Source of the DNA: Hyphomicrobiales bacterium
Lineage (GTDB): Bacteria > Pseudomonadota > Alphaproteobacteria > Rhizobiales > Beijerinckiaceae
Assembly: GCA_028290405.1 (NCBI GenBank)
Contig: JAQGJX010000214.1
Location: 1 to 35,698 of the forward strand
Length of the DNA: 35,698 nucleotides
Direction: 5' to 3'
Shown here: in pieces, positions 24,749-33,230 of the stretch
Layout of the letters: each line of letters opens with the position of its first letter
How positions within the stretch are numbered: position 1 is the first letter of the stretch
The notes under the pieces: model-generated
Told to the model about the DNA's origin: nothing
Databases searched by the model: none
What the model saw: the letters and a program-made list of their open reading frames with translations, nothing else
Made by a program: the position numbers and the translations under genes

Positions 24749-27277
24749 TCAGGCGGCGTTCTGCGCCTGTCCGCCCCGCCGGCGCGAGTGTCCGCGCATC
24801 GCGTCGAGATCGAGCACGGACACGTCCGGAGCTTCGCCCTGTTCTAAGGCTTCCTGCAACTCCAGCCCATCCGGGCTGTTCGCGTCGCCACGGCACGCCA
24901 GGAACGAGTAGTCCATGGCGGGCGCGAGCCAGCCGGTGAGGTCGAAATCCTCGTCCCCGGGACCGACGAAGACCACGAAATCGTAGGTCTGCGACAGAGC
25001 TTCGATCACCGTGTCGAGCCCGTCGGCGAAGTCCACCTCCGCGCGACCGCGATTGAGCAGATGCAGCCGCGAACCAGGGTCCCGGTGGATCGCCTGCGCG
25101 AACGACACGTCGCCCAGGATCAGCTCCGCGAGGCCGGCGCGGCGGTTCAGCGGGCTGGCGCGTCCGGTGAAGTCCACGAGGATCGCCCGGCCGCCGTTCG
25201 AAAGGGCCCGGGCCAGCGGCAGCGCCGCCTCGGCGGCGAGCGCAGGCCCGCCGACGCCGCTGACGAGGACCAGCGCGCCCGTCCCTGCTTCGGACTGTTC
25301 GGCGATCTGCTGGGCGAGGTCGCGATAGACGGGCGACACCTGAGGCTCGATGCCACGCGGCGGACGCGCGACCACCATAGGCTCCTCCGCCGCGGCCGGC
25401 TGCACGGGCGCGGGCGCGGGCTGAGGCGCAGGCGCAGGCGCCTCGACCGCTTGCGCGGGCGGCGGCGGGGCGGCGGCGGGCGCCGGAGCGGAGACCTGCA
25501 CGGGCGCCGCGCTGGGCTCGATGAGCGAAACGCTTTCCGGGGCCATCTGCTTGTCAAGCGTCAGAACCTGCGCGGCGAGGGCCTTGATGGCCATCATCTG
25601 CGCGTCCGTGAGCCCCGGAAGGCCCGGATGAGCGGCGGGTTGGGCGGGCGCAAAGGCGGGCGCGGGAGCGTCGCCGCCTGGGCCGTTGCGCAGCTGCGCG
25701 AAGCGCCGCATGGGGGCCTGATTGTCGAACTCGGGTTCGGCGTCCTCCTGGAACCGGGGCTCCGTCAGGCGGGCGGTCGCCACGGCGCGCGGGCTGCGGC
25801 CTGCGCCGCCCCGTGCGGACCCCATGGACCGTGCGCCCGACATGCGAGGACCCACGTTGACCGGCGTCGGCGTCGACCCGGGCGGAACCGCGTAGGCGCG
25901 GCCCGAGAACAGCTCGATGGCGACCACGATGAACACCGAGAAGACGAGCCCCGCGACGGTCGAAATCGCGATGATCGGGCCCTTCTTGGGGAAGGTCGCC
26001 TTCTGGGGCGCGACGGCGCGGGAGATCACGCGGGCCTCGCCCGGCGTCGCGGCGGCTTCCTCGCGCGCCGTGGCGTCCTGCCAGCGGGCGGTCGTGGCCT
26101 CAAGTTGATCCTTCATCAGGCGCACGTCGCGATCGAGCTCGCGCATGCGCACCTCGTCGGCGCCCGAGCCGCCCACGATCTTCTTTTGCTGTTCGACGGC
26201 GCTGAGCAGGTTTTCGACCTTCGCGCCCGCGATGCGCGAATCGTTTTCCAGCGTGCGGGCCGTCTTTTCGAGCAGGCCGCGCAGTTCGCTTTCGAGCGTG
26301 GCGAGCTGGGCGACGATGTCCTTCGTGCGCGGATGCTCCGGCCCCAGCGTGCGCGATTCCAGCGCGAGCTGGGTGCGCAGATTGATGCGCTGTTCGGAAA
26401 CCCGGCGGATGAGGTCGTCCTTGGCGACGTCCGGCACTTCGTTGAGGCGGCCGCTGCGCAGCGAATCGCGCAGCAGGCGCGCCTTCGCCTGCGCCTCGGC
26501 CTGGGCGGAGCGGCCCGCCGCCACCTGGCTGTTCACCTCCGCCAACTGCTGCCCCTGAAGGGTTTGCAGCGAGGTCCCCGGCATCAGCCCCGTGCGGCTG
26601 CGGAACTTCTCGGCCGCGTCCTCGGCGGCGGCCAGCTTCTGCCGCTGCTCGACCACCAGAAGCCCCAGCGCGTGCGAGGCGGAGCGCGCGTTCTGTCGCC
26701 GCGCCTCGGACTGCATCTCGATGTAAAGATCGGCGATCGTGTTGGCGCCGCGCGCAGCCAGGTCAGGATCGCGCGCGCTGAACTCCACCGCGACGACGCG
26801 GGACTTCGGCAGCGAGAACACCAGCAGGTTGTTGTAATAATTGTCGAGCATGCGGTCTTCGGGCGCAGCCTCGGAACCGGCGCTCCCCCCGCCCGACAGG
26901 ACGCTGAAGAGGCTCTCGCCGCCCGCCCGGGGATCGAACTCGGAATTGCCCTTCAGGCCGAGCTTGCGAATTGCCTGCCGGGCGAGGTCCCGCGACATGA
27001 CGACCGCCACGTGGCTGCCCACCACGTCGGGGTCGGTGGACTGGGGGCGCTCGACATTGGGGCTGCGGCTGAGGAAGTTTTCTTCCGTCTCGACAAAAAT
27101 CTTGGCCTCGCCAGTGTAGCGCGGCTTGACCAGCGACACGAACGCCACCGAGCCTGCAAGGCAAAGCAGGACCGAGCCCAGAACCCAGCCCTTGCGCGCC
27201 CACAGCGCCCGCCCGACGCCCGGGAGATCAAGCTCCCCGTCGCCGCCGCCTGCCGTCCGAACCGACTCGTTACCCAT
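24749..27277 (-). CDS. Wzc/GumC-type polysaccharide co-polymerase with a degenerate kinase domain
   Basis: An inner-membrane protein of 842 residues that sets chain length and couples export of a polysaccharide. Domains in order: Wzz domain with membrane helix 1 (about 30-51); a long periplasmic coiled coil (about 185-425) with the GumC-type LGPEHPRTKD (311-320); a Pro motif, then helix 2 (434-457); a Pro/Ala-rich linker (about 530-640); and a ParA/BY-kinase-like domain (about 645-825). This last domain lacks the Walker A Lys (SGVGGPALA, 673-681) and the Walker A' DxD (ILVDFTGR, 699-706), and has no Tyr-rich tail, so it is probably inactive. GAGG lies 8 bases before the ATG. It diverges from the OPX gene. 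Confidence 0.9.
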   Translation of the reverse strand: MGNESVRTAGGGDGELDLPGVGRALWARKGWVLGSVLLCLAGSVAFVSLVKPRYTGEAKIFVETEENFLSRSPNVERPQSTDPDVVGSHVAVVMSRDLARQAIRKLGLKGNSEFDPRAGGESLFSVLSGGGSAGSEAAPEDRMLDNYYNNLLVFSLPKSRVVAVEFSARDPDLAARGANTIADLYIEMQSEARRQNARSASHALGLLVVEQRQKLAAAEDAAEKFRSRTGLMPGTSLQTLQGQQLAEVNSQVAAGRSAQAEAQAKARLLRDSLRSGRLNEVPDVAKDDLIRRVSEQRINLRTQLALESRTLGPEHPRTKDIVAQLATLESELRGLLEKTARTLENDSRIAGAKVENLLSAVEQQKKIVGGSGADEVRMRELDRDVRLMKDQLEATTARWQDATAREEAAATPGEARVISRAVAPQKATFPKKGPIIAISTVAGLVFSVFIVVAIELFSGRAYAVPPGSTPTPVNVGPRMSGARSMGSARGGAGRSPRAVATARLTEPRFQEDAEPEFDNQAPMRRFAQLRNGPGGDAPAPAFAPAQPAAHPGLPGLTDAQMMAIKALAAQVLTLDKQMAPESVSLIEPSAAPVQVSAPAPAAAPPPPAQAVEAPAPAPQPAPAPVQPAAAEEPMVVARPPRGIEPQVSPVYRDLAQQIAEQSEAGTGALVLVSGVGGPALAAEAALPLARALSNGGRAILVDFTGRASPLNRRAGLAELILGDVSFAQAIHRDPGSRLHLLNRGRAEVDFADGLDTVIEALSQTYDFVVFVGPGDEDFDLTGWLAPAMDYSFLACRGDANSPDGLELQEALEQGEAPDVSVLDLDAMRGHSRRRGGQAQNAA

Positions 27278-27289
27278 CGCCTAACCTCA

Positions 27290-27307
27290 AATCCGACAGT
27301 CCGGATT
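27290..27307. promoter_or_regulatory. Inverted repeat beside the ribosome-binding site of the Wzc-like gene
   Basis: AATCCGACAGTCCGGATT has 6-bp arms and a 6-base spacer. In the minus-strand mRNA it would form a hairpin ending directly before TGAGG, the ribosome-binding site of the Wzc-like gene. It may be an operator or a translation-control hairpin. The rest of the 164-base divergent region (27308-27441) is AT-rich for this genome. It repeats TGGTTTAG at 27318-27325 and 27400-27407 but has no clear -10/-35 pair. Confidence 0.45.
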
Positions 27308-27441
27308 AAAGCGAGGCATGGTTTAGGGCAGGTTAATTCAGCGGCGGCCCAGACCCGGGGAGTACATTTTTAACCATCCTGCGATATTCCTTCAGGTGTT
27401 GGTTTAGTCATTTTGTTTTTCGTTTACCTGGCGGTTGCAGG

Positions 27442-28005
27442 ATGAAAGTGCGTTTGTTCATCAATTCAGTGCTTTTGGCCGCGTTGACTCTGGGCGGTTG
27501 CTCCACGCCCCAGATGCGCCCCGAGCTGTTTGAAGCCCACGCCAGCGCGCCTTACCGTTTGGCGGCTGGCGATCGCCTGCGAATCATCGTCTTCGGGCAG
27601 GATTCGCTCTCCAATTCCTATTCCGTGGACGGGTCAGGGCGCATTTCGATGCCGCTGATCGGCGTCGTCGACGCCTTCGGGCTCAGCGCCACGCAATTGG
27701 AGCGGGTCATAGAATCTAAACTTCGCGGCGGTTATCTGCGAGAACCCCGCGTGGCGGTGGAAGTGGAGGCCTATCGTCCCTTCTTCATGCTGGGCGAGGT
27801 CACCGCGGCGGGGCAATACCCCTACATCAACGGAATGACGGTTCAGAACGCCGTCGCGGTTTCGGGCGGGTTTTCCGCCCGCGCCCAGCGATCCTGGGTG
27901 GAAATGACGCGCATTATTGACGGGACGCCGGTCACTTCGGCCGTGCCCCTGACCCAATCCATTTTGCCCGGCGACACGATCACCGTTCGGGAACGTTATT
28001 TTTGA
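27442..28005 (+). CDS. OPX-family polysaccharide export lipoprotein, short form
   Basis: A Wza-related outer-membrane/periplasmic export protein of 187 residues. The signal peptide ends in the lipobox LTLGGC, with Cys20 as lipidation site. The polysaccharide export (PES) domain spans about 36-115 (YRLAAGDRLRIIVFGQ, YSVDGSGRISMPLIGVV), followed by one SLBB domain (about 116-165: FFMLGEVTAAGQYPYINGMTVQNAVAVSGGF). The protein ends soon after PGDTITVRERYF. It lacks the extra SLBB repeat and the C-terminal outer-membrane helix of E. coli Wza, so another component may form the pore. It heads the operon OPX-GT4-WcaJ-Wzy and diverges from the Wzc-like gene. Confidence 0.92.
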   Translation: MKVRLFINSVLLAALTLGGCSTPQMRPELFEAHASAPYRLAAGDRLRIIVFGQDSLSNSYSVDGSGRISMPLIGVVDAFGLSATQLERVIESKLRGGYLREPRVAVEVEAYRPFFMLGEVTAAGQYPYINGMTVQNAVAVSGGFSARAQRSWVEMTRIIDGTPVTSAVPLTQSILPGDTITVRERYF

Positions 28006-28017
28006 TGAGTTGGCGCC

Positions 28018-29196
28018 ATGACCAGTACGACCGATCCCGCCTTGAGGATTCTGCACGTCTTGCGCGCGCCTGTCGGGGGGCTTTTCCGGCACGTGTGCGA
28101 CCTCACCCGCGAGCAGGTCGCGCGCGGCCATAAGGTCGGCCTCGTCACCGACTCGATCACCGGCGGCGACAAGGCGCGCGAAGTCCTTGGCGCGCTGGAG
28201 CCTGATCTGGCGCTGGGCCTCACGCGCCTGCCGATCCATCGCCTGCCCCACCCCAACGACCTCGTGAACGCGTGGAGCATCCAGCGCCACCTGGCCAACG
28301 TGACGCCCGACGTGGTGCACGGCCACGGCTCCAAGGGCGGCCTCTATGCGCGCATGCTGAACCCCTTCGAGATGCAGCCCGCGTTCGTGCGCGCCTATAC
28401 GCCCCACGGCGGCAGCCTGCATTACCGCAAGGGCCAGAGGGGCTCGTTCATCTTCGTGGGCGCGGAAGCGCTGCTGGCGAAGACGACGGACCTCTTCCTG
28501 TTCGAGAGCAACTACATCCGGAAGGCGTTCGACGAAGCCGTCGGGCTGGAGGGGCGCAACGTGCGCGTGGTGCTCAATGGTCTTGCGGAGCCGGAGTTCG
28601 AGCCCGTGGTCCCGGACGCAGACGCGGCCGATTTCGTCTACGTGGGCGAGCTTCGCATCGTCAAAGGCATCGAGATGGTGATCCACGCCATCGACGAATT
28701 GCGCAGCCGCACGGGCGTACTTCACACATTGTCGGTGGTGGGCACGGGCGCTGAGGAAGACCTGCTGCGCGAGCAGGCCCGCCGGCTCGGACTGGGAGAC
28801 GCTGTGCGCTTCCACGGGCTCCTGCCGGCCCGGAAAGGCCTGGCGCGCGGACGAATCCTCGTGGCTCCCTCGCGCATCGAATCCCTGCCTTACGTGCTGC
28901 TGGAAGCGGCCGCCGGACAGGTGCCCATCGTGGCGACCAGCGTCGGCGGCGTTCCGGAAATCCTCGGCCCGTTCGCCTCCGGCCTCGTGGCCGCCAAAGG
29001 CCCAGCGATCACGGACGCCATGCATCGCGCCCTGCTTGAACCGGGCGACGTCCGGGCGGACCGCGCGCGCGTCCTGGCCGACTACGTGCGCGGACGATTC
29101 AAGATCGGCGACATGGCCGACAGCGCCATCTCCGGCTACCGCGACGCGCTCGCCGCCAAAGGCGGCGCCGCCTTCATCTCAGATGGAGCGAAATGA
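28018..29196 (+). CDS. GT4-family glycosyltransferase
   Basis: A 392-residue GT-B fold retaining glycosyltransferase, probably adding a sugar to the lipid-linked repeat unit at the cytoplasmic face. The N-terminal domain begins ILHVLRAPVGGLFRHVCDLTREQ, including the Gly-Gly loop. The C-terminal domain has FVYVGELRIVKGIEMVI (with the basic residues Arg213 and Lys216 for the donor phosphate) and the EX7E motif, Glu288 to Glu296, in ESLPYVLLE. VGGVPEIL follows. It starts 12 bases after the OPX gene, and its stop overlaps the next start by 4 bases (ATGA). Donor and acceptor are unknown. Confidence 0.92.
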   Translation: MTSTTDPALRILHVLRAPVGGLFRHVCDLTREQVARGHKVGLVTDSITGGDKAREVLGALEPDLALGLTRLPIHRLPHPNDLVNAWSIQRHLANVTPDVVHGHGSKGGLYARMLNPFEMQPAFVRAYTPHGGSLHYRKGQRGSFIFVGAEALLAKTTDLFLFESNYIRKAFDEAVGLEGRNVRVVLNGLAEPEFEPVVPDADAADFVYVGELRIVKGIEMVIHAIDELRSRTGVLHTLSVVGTGAEEDLLREQARRLGLGDAVRFHGLLPARKGLARGRILVAPSRIESLPYVLLEAAAGQVPIVATSVGGVPEILGPFASGLVAAKGPAITDAMHRALLEPGDVRADRARVLADYVRGRFKIGDMADSAISGYRDALAAKGGAAFISDGAK

Positions 29197-30707
29197 TGAC
29201 CGACGCCCCCGCGCAGAACGAAACCGACGCCGCCGTTTTCGCGCAAGCCCGCAGGCGCGTGGCGGAACATGCGGAAACCTCGGACAGCGGCCGCGGCGCG
29301 CCGCTGTCGCCCGCCATGTTCACAAGCCTCGTCCGGCTGGCTGAATTCGCCATGCTGGCCGCCCTTGGCGTCATGGTGTTCCACACCTATCCGGGCATCG
29401 CCGCCACGGAGTCCGCGCAATACTACGTCACCATCGCGCTCGTGCCGATCATCGCCGCCGCCGTGTTCCACCGGCTGGGCTTTTACGCCACCACAACGCT
29501 GCGCGCGCCCCTGCGCCACGGGCCGCGCATCGCGATCGCCTGGCTGAGCATGTTCCCGCTGGTGCTGGCCATCGGCTTCCTGCTCAAGCTGGAGCACAAC
29601 CTGTCGCGCGTCTGGCTGATGGCGTGGCTCCTGGTGTCGCTGGGCGGCATGGTCGTCCTGCGCTGGCAGGTCGCCAAGTGGATCGGCCGGCTGTCGCGCA
29701 ACGGGCGCTTCGAGCGGCGCACGGTCATCGTCGGCGGCGGGCCTGCGGGCGCCGAACTGCTGACCCTGCTGTCGAAGCAGGAGAACTCGGACCTCATCAT
29801 CTACGGCGTGTTCGACGACCGCACCGACGAGCGCTCCCCCCATTCGGTCGCCGGCTACCCCAAGCTCGGCGTGGTGGACGACCTGATCGAGTTCGCCCGC
29901 ACGGTGCGCATCGACCTCGTCATCTTCACCCTGCCGATCACCGCCGAACAGCGCCTGCAGACCATGCTGCGCAAGCTCTGGGTGCTGCCGGTGGACATCC
30001 GGCTTTCGGCGCACACCAACAAGGTGCGCCTGCATCCGCGCGCTTATTCCTACATCGGCGACGTGCCGGTGCTGGACGTGTTCGACAAGCCGATCGCCGA
30101 CTGGGACATCGTGCTGAAGATGGTGTTCGACCGCGTGGTCGGGACGCTCGCTCTCATCCTGGTCTCGCCCATCATACTGGGCGCCGCGCTTGCGGTGAAG
30201 CTCGACTCGCCCGGGCCGGTGTTCTTTCGCCAGAAGCGCTACGGCTTCAACAACGAATTGATCGAGGTCTACAAGCTGCGCTCCATGTATGTGGACCAGC
30301 TTGACGCGACAGCCTCGAAGCTGGTCACGCGCGGCGATCCGCGCGTCACCCGGGTCGGACGTTTCATCCGCAAGACGTCCATCGACGAATTGCCGCAGCT
30401 CCTGAACGTCGTCTTCCATGGCGACCTGTCGCTGGTGGGGCCGCGCCCGCACGCCGTTCACGCCAAGGCGGCCGACAAGGAATACGACGACGTGGTGGAC
30501 GGCTATTTCGCCCGCCACCGCGTGCGCCCCGGCATCACCGGCTGGGCGCAGGTCAACGGCTGGCGCGGCGAGACCGACACGCCCGAGAAGATCCAGCAGC
30601 GCGTGGAGCACGATCTCTATTATATCGAGAACTGGTCGATCATGTTCGACATCTACATTCTCGCCGCCACGCCCTTCGCGCTGCTCAAGTCCGAGAACGC
30701 GTTTTGA
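29193..30707 (+). CDS. WcaJ/ExoY-type undecaprenyl-phosphate sugar-1-phosphate transferase
   Basis: The membrane enzyme that primes the polymer by moving hexose-1-phosphate from a UDP-sugar to undecaprenyl phosphate. It has 504 residues: four N-terminal helices, a CoA-binding-like Rossmann domain (RRTVIVGGGPAGAELL), a further membrane segment near 310-330, and the catalytic bacterial sugar transferase domain. In the last are KLRSM (361-365), DELPQLLNV, LSLVGPRPH (412-420) and RPGITGWAQVNGWRGETD (from 445). Layout and length match WcaJ-type glucose transferases; UDP-glucose as donor is likely but not proven. It overlaps the GT4 gene by ATGA and the polymerase gene by TTGA. Confidence 0.94.
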   Translation: MMTDAPAQNETDAAVFAQARRRVAEHAETSDSGRGAPLSPAMFTSLVRLAEFAMLAALGVMVFHTYPGIAATESAQYYVTIALVPIIAAAVFHRLGFYATTTLRAPLRHGPRIAIAWLSMFPLVLAIGFLLKLEHNLSRVWLMAWLLVSLGGMVVLRWQVAKWIGRLSRNGRFERRTVIVGGGPAGAELLTLLSKQENSDLIIYGVFDDRTDERSPHSVAGYPKLGVVDDLIEFARTVRIDLVIFTLPITAEQRLQTMLRKLWVLPVDIRLSAHTNKVRLHPRAYSYIGDVPVLDVFDKPIADWDIVLKMVFDRVVGTLALILVSPIILGAALAVKLDSPGPVFFRQKRYGFNNELIEVYKLRSMYVDQLDATASKLVTRGDPRVTRVGRFIRKTSIDELPQLLNVVFHGDLSLVGPRPHAVHAKAADKEYDDVVDGYFARHRVRPGITGWAQVNGWRGETDTPEKIQQRVEHDLYYIENWSIMFDIYILAATPFALLKSENAF

Positions 30708-31963
30708 GCAGCGTCGGCTGGACGGCCGAACAGCCCTACCTCGCCGCGCCCTCGGCGACCGGGTGGGAAGCGGTGGTGCGCGTCACGTTCGCGCCCGCCG
30801 TGGCGCTGGGCTGCATCACCTTCATGGAGCCCTCGCCGGCGGACTTGATGTGCGTGCTCACCATGGGCCTCTGGTTCATCGGCGGGTTCAGCATCCATGT
30901 CGCGCTGCTGCCCATCATCGGCTTGTTCCTCGTCTACCTGTTCGCCGGTTTCATCGCCCTGACGCCCTACTGGGCGGAGGAGGAACCGCCGATCTTCCAG
31001 CTCCAGTCGGCCTACCTCGTCGTCCTCTTCATCTTCTTCGCGATCTACCTGTCCGAGAAAACCCACGGCCGCATGCGCCTGTGCCTGTCCGCCTTTGCGT
31101 ACGGCGCCGTGGCGGGCTGCGCCTACGGGCTTGCGGGCTATCTCGATCTGTTCGGGCTGATGAAATACACGCTCATCTGGGAAAGCCGCATCGCGGGCGC
31201 CTTCAAGGACCCCAACGTCTTCGGCTCCTACATGGTGATGGCCGCCGTCTACCTTCTGCAATGCGTCATCAGCGGGCGCTCGAAACATCCCTACGTGTCG
31301 GCCCTGTGCTTCGGCGTCGTGTCGGCCGCCATCGTGCTGTCCTTTTCGCGCGGGGCCTGGGGCGCGACCACGTTCTCGTGCGCGCTGATGTACGCCGCCA
31401 CCTACATCACCACCAAGGACCGCGCGCTGCGCCGCCGCATGGTGCGCATGGCGGTCCTGGCGCTTGTGCTGGTGTCCATCGCGCTGGCGATCATTCTCAG
31501 CAGCGCCTTCACCACCGAGCTATTGAGCAATCGCGTGGGCCTGCAGGAATACGACAACGGCGTAACCGGGCGCTTCGGCAACCAGGTCCGCTCCCTGCCG
31601 CTGCTGCTGGACCGGCCGAACGGCTTCGGGCCCTTGCGCTTTCGCCTGTGGTTCGGGCTGGAGCCGCATTCGTCCTACGTGAACGCCTTCGCGTCCTACG
31701 GCTGGCTGGGCGGCTTCACCTGGCTGTGCATCGTCGGCTCCACCTGCTTCATCGGCTTCCGACTGATGTTCAAGGCCTCGCCGTACCGCACCTATGCGCA
31801 TGTGATCTGGCCCGCCCTGCTGGCCATGCTGTTCCAGGGCTTCCAGATCGACATCGACCACTGGCGCTGGGTCTTCCTGCAGTTCGGGGCCATTTGGGGC
31901 CTGGAAGCGGCGCGCGTGCGCTGGGAAATGCAGGAACGTCGCGCCCTCCTGGCGCGATACTAA
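30704..31963 (+). CDS. Wzy/O-antigen ligase-like polysaccharide polymerase
   Basis: A 419-residue inner-membrane protein with about 10-12 hydrophobic helices and one larger periplasmic loop. The loop segment RFGNQVRSLPLLLDRPNGFGPLRFR and the following EPHSSYVNAFASYGWLG match the Wzy_C/O-antigen ligase family pattern (conserved Gly, then His and a Tyr before the next helix). The segment AGAFKDPNVFGSYMV with SFSRGAWG is also typical. The start is TTG at 30704, overlapping the WcaJ stop by 4 bases; the coupling and lack of an early ATG support it. In this locus it would polymerise lipid-linked repeat units; a ligase role is the alternative. Confidence 0.88.
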   Translation: MSSVGWTAEQPYLAAPSATGWEAVVRVTFAPAVALGCITFMEPSPADLMCVLTMGLWFIGGFSIHVALLPIIGLFLVYLFAGFIALTPYWAEEEPPIFQLQSAYLVVLFIFFAIYLSEKTHGRMRLCLSAFAYGAVAGCAYGLAGYLDLFGLMKYTLIWESRIAGAFKDPNVFGSYMVMAAVYLLQCVISGRSKHPYVSALCFGVVSAAIVLSFSRGAWGATTFSCALMYAATYITTKDRALRRRMVRMAVLALVLVSIALAIILSSAFTTELLSNRVGLQEYDNGVTGRFGNQVRSLPLLLDRPNGFGPLRFRLWFGLEPHSSYVNAFASYGWLGGFTWLCIVGSTCFIGFRLMFKASPYRTYAHVIWPALLAMLFQGFQIDIDHWRWVFLQFGAIWGLEAARVRWEMQERRALLARY

Positions 31964-31970
31964 GGGACGT

Positions 31971-33197
31971 TCAAACCGCAGGTTTCAGCCGGTCCGCGAG
32001 CGCCGCCCCATAAAGCTCCTCGATCGCCGCCACGTGCCGGTCGAGCGTGAGAGGATCGGCCCAGTAGCGCGCGTGCGCAGCCCGCGACATGGCGAGCGCG
32101 GTCGCGTCGTCCGCCAGAACCCGCATGGCCCTTGCGAGATCGTCCGCGTCGCCGGAGCGGAACCAGAGGCCCGTCTCGCCGGACACGACCGCCTCCCGGC
32201 CCGCGCACGCGTCGCTCACGATGACGGGCGTGCCCATGGCGAGCGCCTCGTAGACGGTGAGCGGCTGGCCCTCGTACCAGACGGAGGGAAACACCAGCGC
32301 GCGCGCGCCGCGCATGAGCTCGCGCACCTGCTCGGGCGAGCGCCAGCCAAGGAACGTCGCGCCGGGATAGCGCGCCTCAAGCTCGCCCCGCAACGGCCCG
32401 TCGCCGGCGATCACGGGCGTCACGCCCGCGCGCCGGGCCGCCTCGCACAGATGCGCCACGCCCTTCTCGCCCGAGAGCCGGCCGATATAGACAAACGGCC
32501 CGCCGGGCGCGGACTTGGGCCCAAGGTTCACGGCGTCGATGGGATTGTTGATCCTGTGCCGCGCGGCGTGGGGGGGCAGATAGTCGCGCGAGACGCGCTC
32601 CTGCAGATCGCTGATGGTGACGATCCGGCTCATGGATTGCGGCAGGCCGCTGCGGCCCAGCAGCACGTGCCGGGCGAGCCGCGCGGCCTTGCGGGCGTAA
32701 TTGCGCGCGTCGCAATTCACGCTCACGCACGACAGGGACATCGGCGTGCGCGTGCAGACTTGCTGCGCCTGGTAATCATAAAAGCCGCCGTTGGGGCAGA
32801 CGAGGAAATACTCGTGCATGGTGTAGACGCAGGCGACGCCCGCGCTCGAGATGGCCGCCCCGATGGAGGGCGAGAGCGACTTGGGCCAGGCGTGGACATG
32901 CGCCACCGTCTGCGCGAGGTCGCACCCGGCGAGCAAATCGCCCAGCGCGCGCTCCGCCGTCGTGTTCCACGTCACCTGCTTCAGGAAGGCGAGCTTCGAG
33001 GAGGCGGTCTCGATGTCGGGCTGCTCCAGACAGATCGTCTCGACGCGCGCCTGCGCGAGCCGCGCATCCACGGGGCCCACGGCGGCGAAATACGTGACGC
33101 GGTGCCCGCGGGAGGCCAGCCCCATGGCGCTGTCGATGGCGACTTTCGCCTGCCCGCCGTTGATATGGGCGTGGTCGGCCACAATGATGACGTGCAT
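31971..33197 (-). CDS. GT4-family glycosyltransferase with a four-cysteine motif
   Basis: A 408-residue GT-B fold glycosyltransferase. The N-terminus is MHVIIVADHAHINGGQAKVA with the usual Gly-Gly donor/acceptor loop. The C-terminal domain shows FVYIGRLSGEKGVAHL, VIAGDGPLRGEL and the EX7E motif, Glu309 to Glu317, in EGQPLTVYE. The middle holds four Cys (Cys134, Cys148, Cys157, Cys162) within about 30 residues, after HEYFLVCPNGG. This resembles a Cys motif found in some GT4 enzymes and might bind a metal. The ATG at 33197 gives the family N-terminus; an in-frame start further up lacks support. It converges on the Wzy-like gene with a 7-base gap and belongs to the same locus. Confidence 0.9.
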   Translation of the reverse strand: MHVIIVADHAHINGGQAKVAIDSAMGLASRGHRVTYFAAVGPVDARLAQARVETICLEQPDIETASSKLAFLKQVTWNTTAERALGDLLAGCDLAQTVAHVHAWPKSLSPSIGAAISSAGVACVYTMHEYFLVCPNGGFYDYQAQQVCTRTPMSLSCVSVNCDARNYARKAARLARHVLLGRSGLPQSMSRIVTISDLQERVSRDYLPPHAARHRINNPIDAVNLGPKSAPGGPFVYIGRLSGEKGVAHLCEAARRAGVTPVIAGDGPLRGELEARYPGATFLGWRSPEQVRELMRGARALVFPSVWYEGQPLTVYEALAMGTPVIVSDACAGREAVVSGETGLWFRSGDADDLARAMRVLADDATALAMSRAAHARYWADPLTLDRHVAAIEELYGAALADRLKPAV

Positions 33198-33230
33198 TGG
33201 CAAATCCGGAGACGGCGAAATCGGGTAGAC

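Noticed and set aside
25380-25540. Repetitive GCG-rich tract as a DNA repeat array
   Set aside because: It is the coding sequence of the Pro/Ala-rich linker in the Wzc-like protein, with no regular repeat unit.
25061-27373. 770-codon open frame opposite the Wzc-like gene
   Set aside because: It exists because stop codons are rare in this GC content. The product is an Arg-rich shadow, and the minus-strand gene has full domain support.
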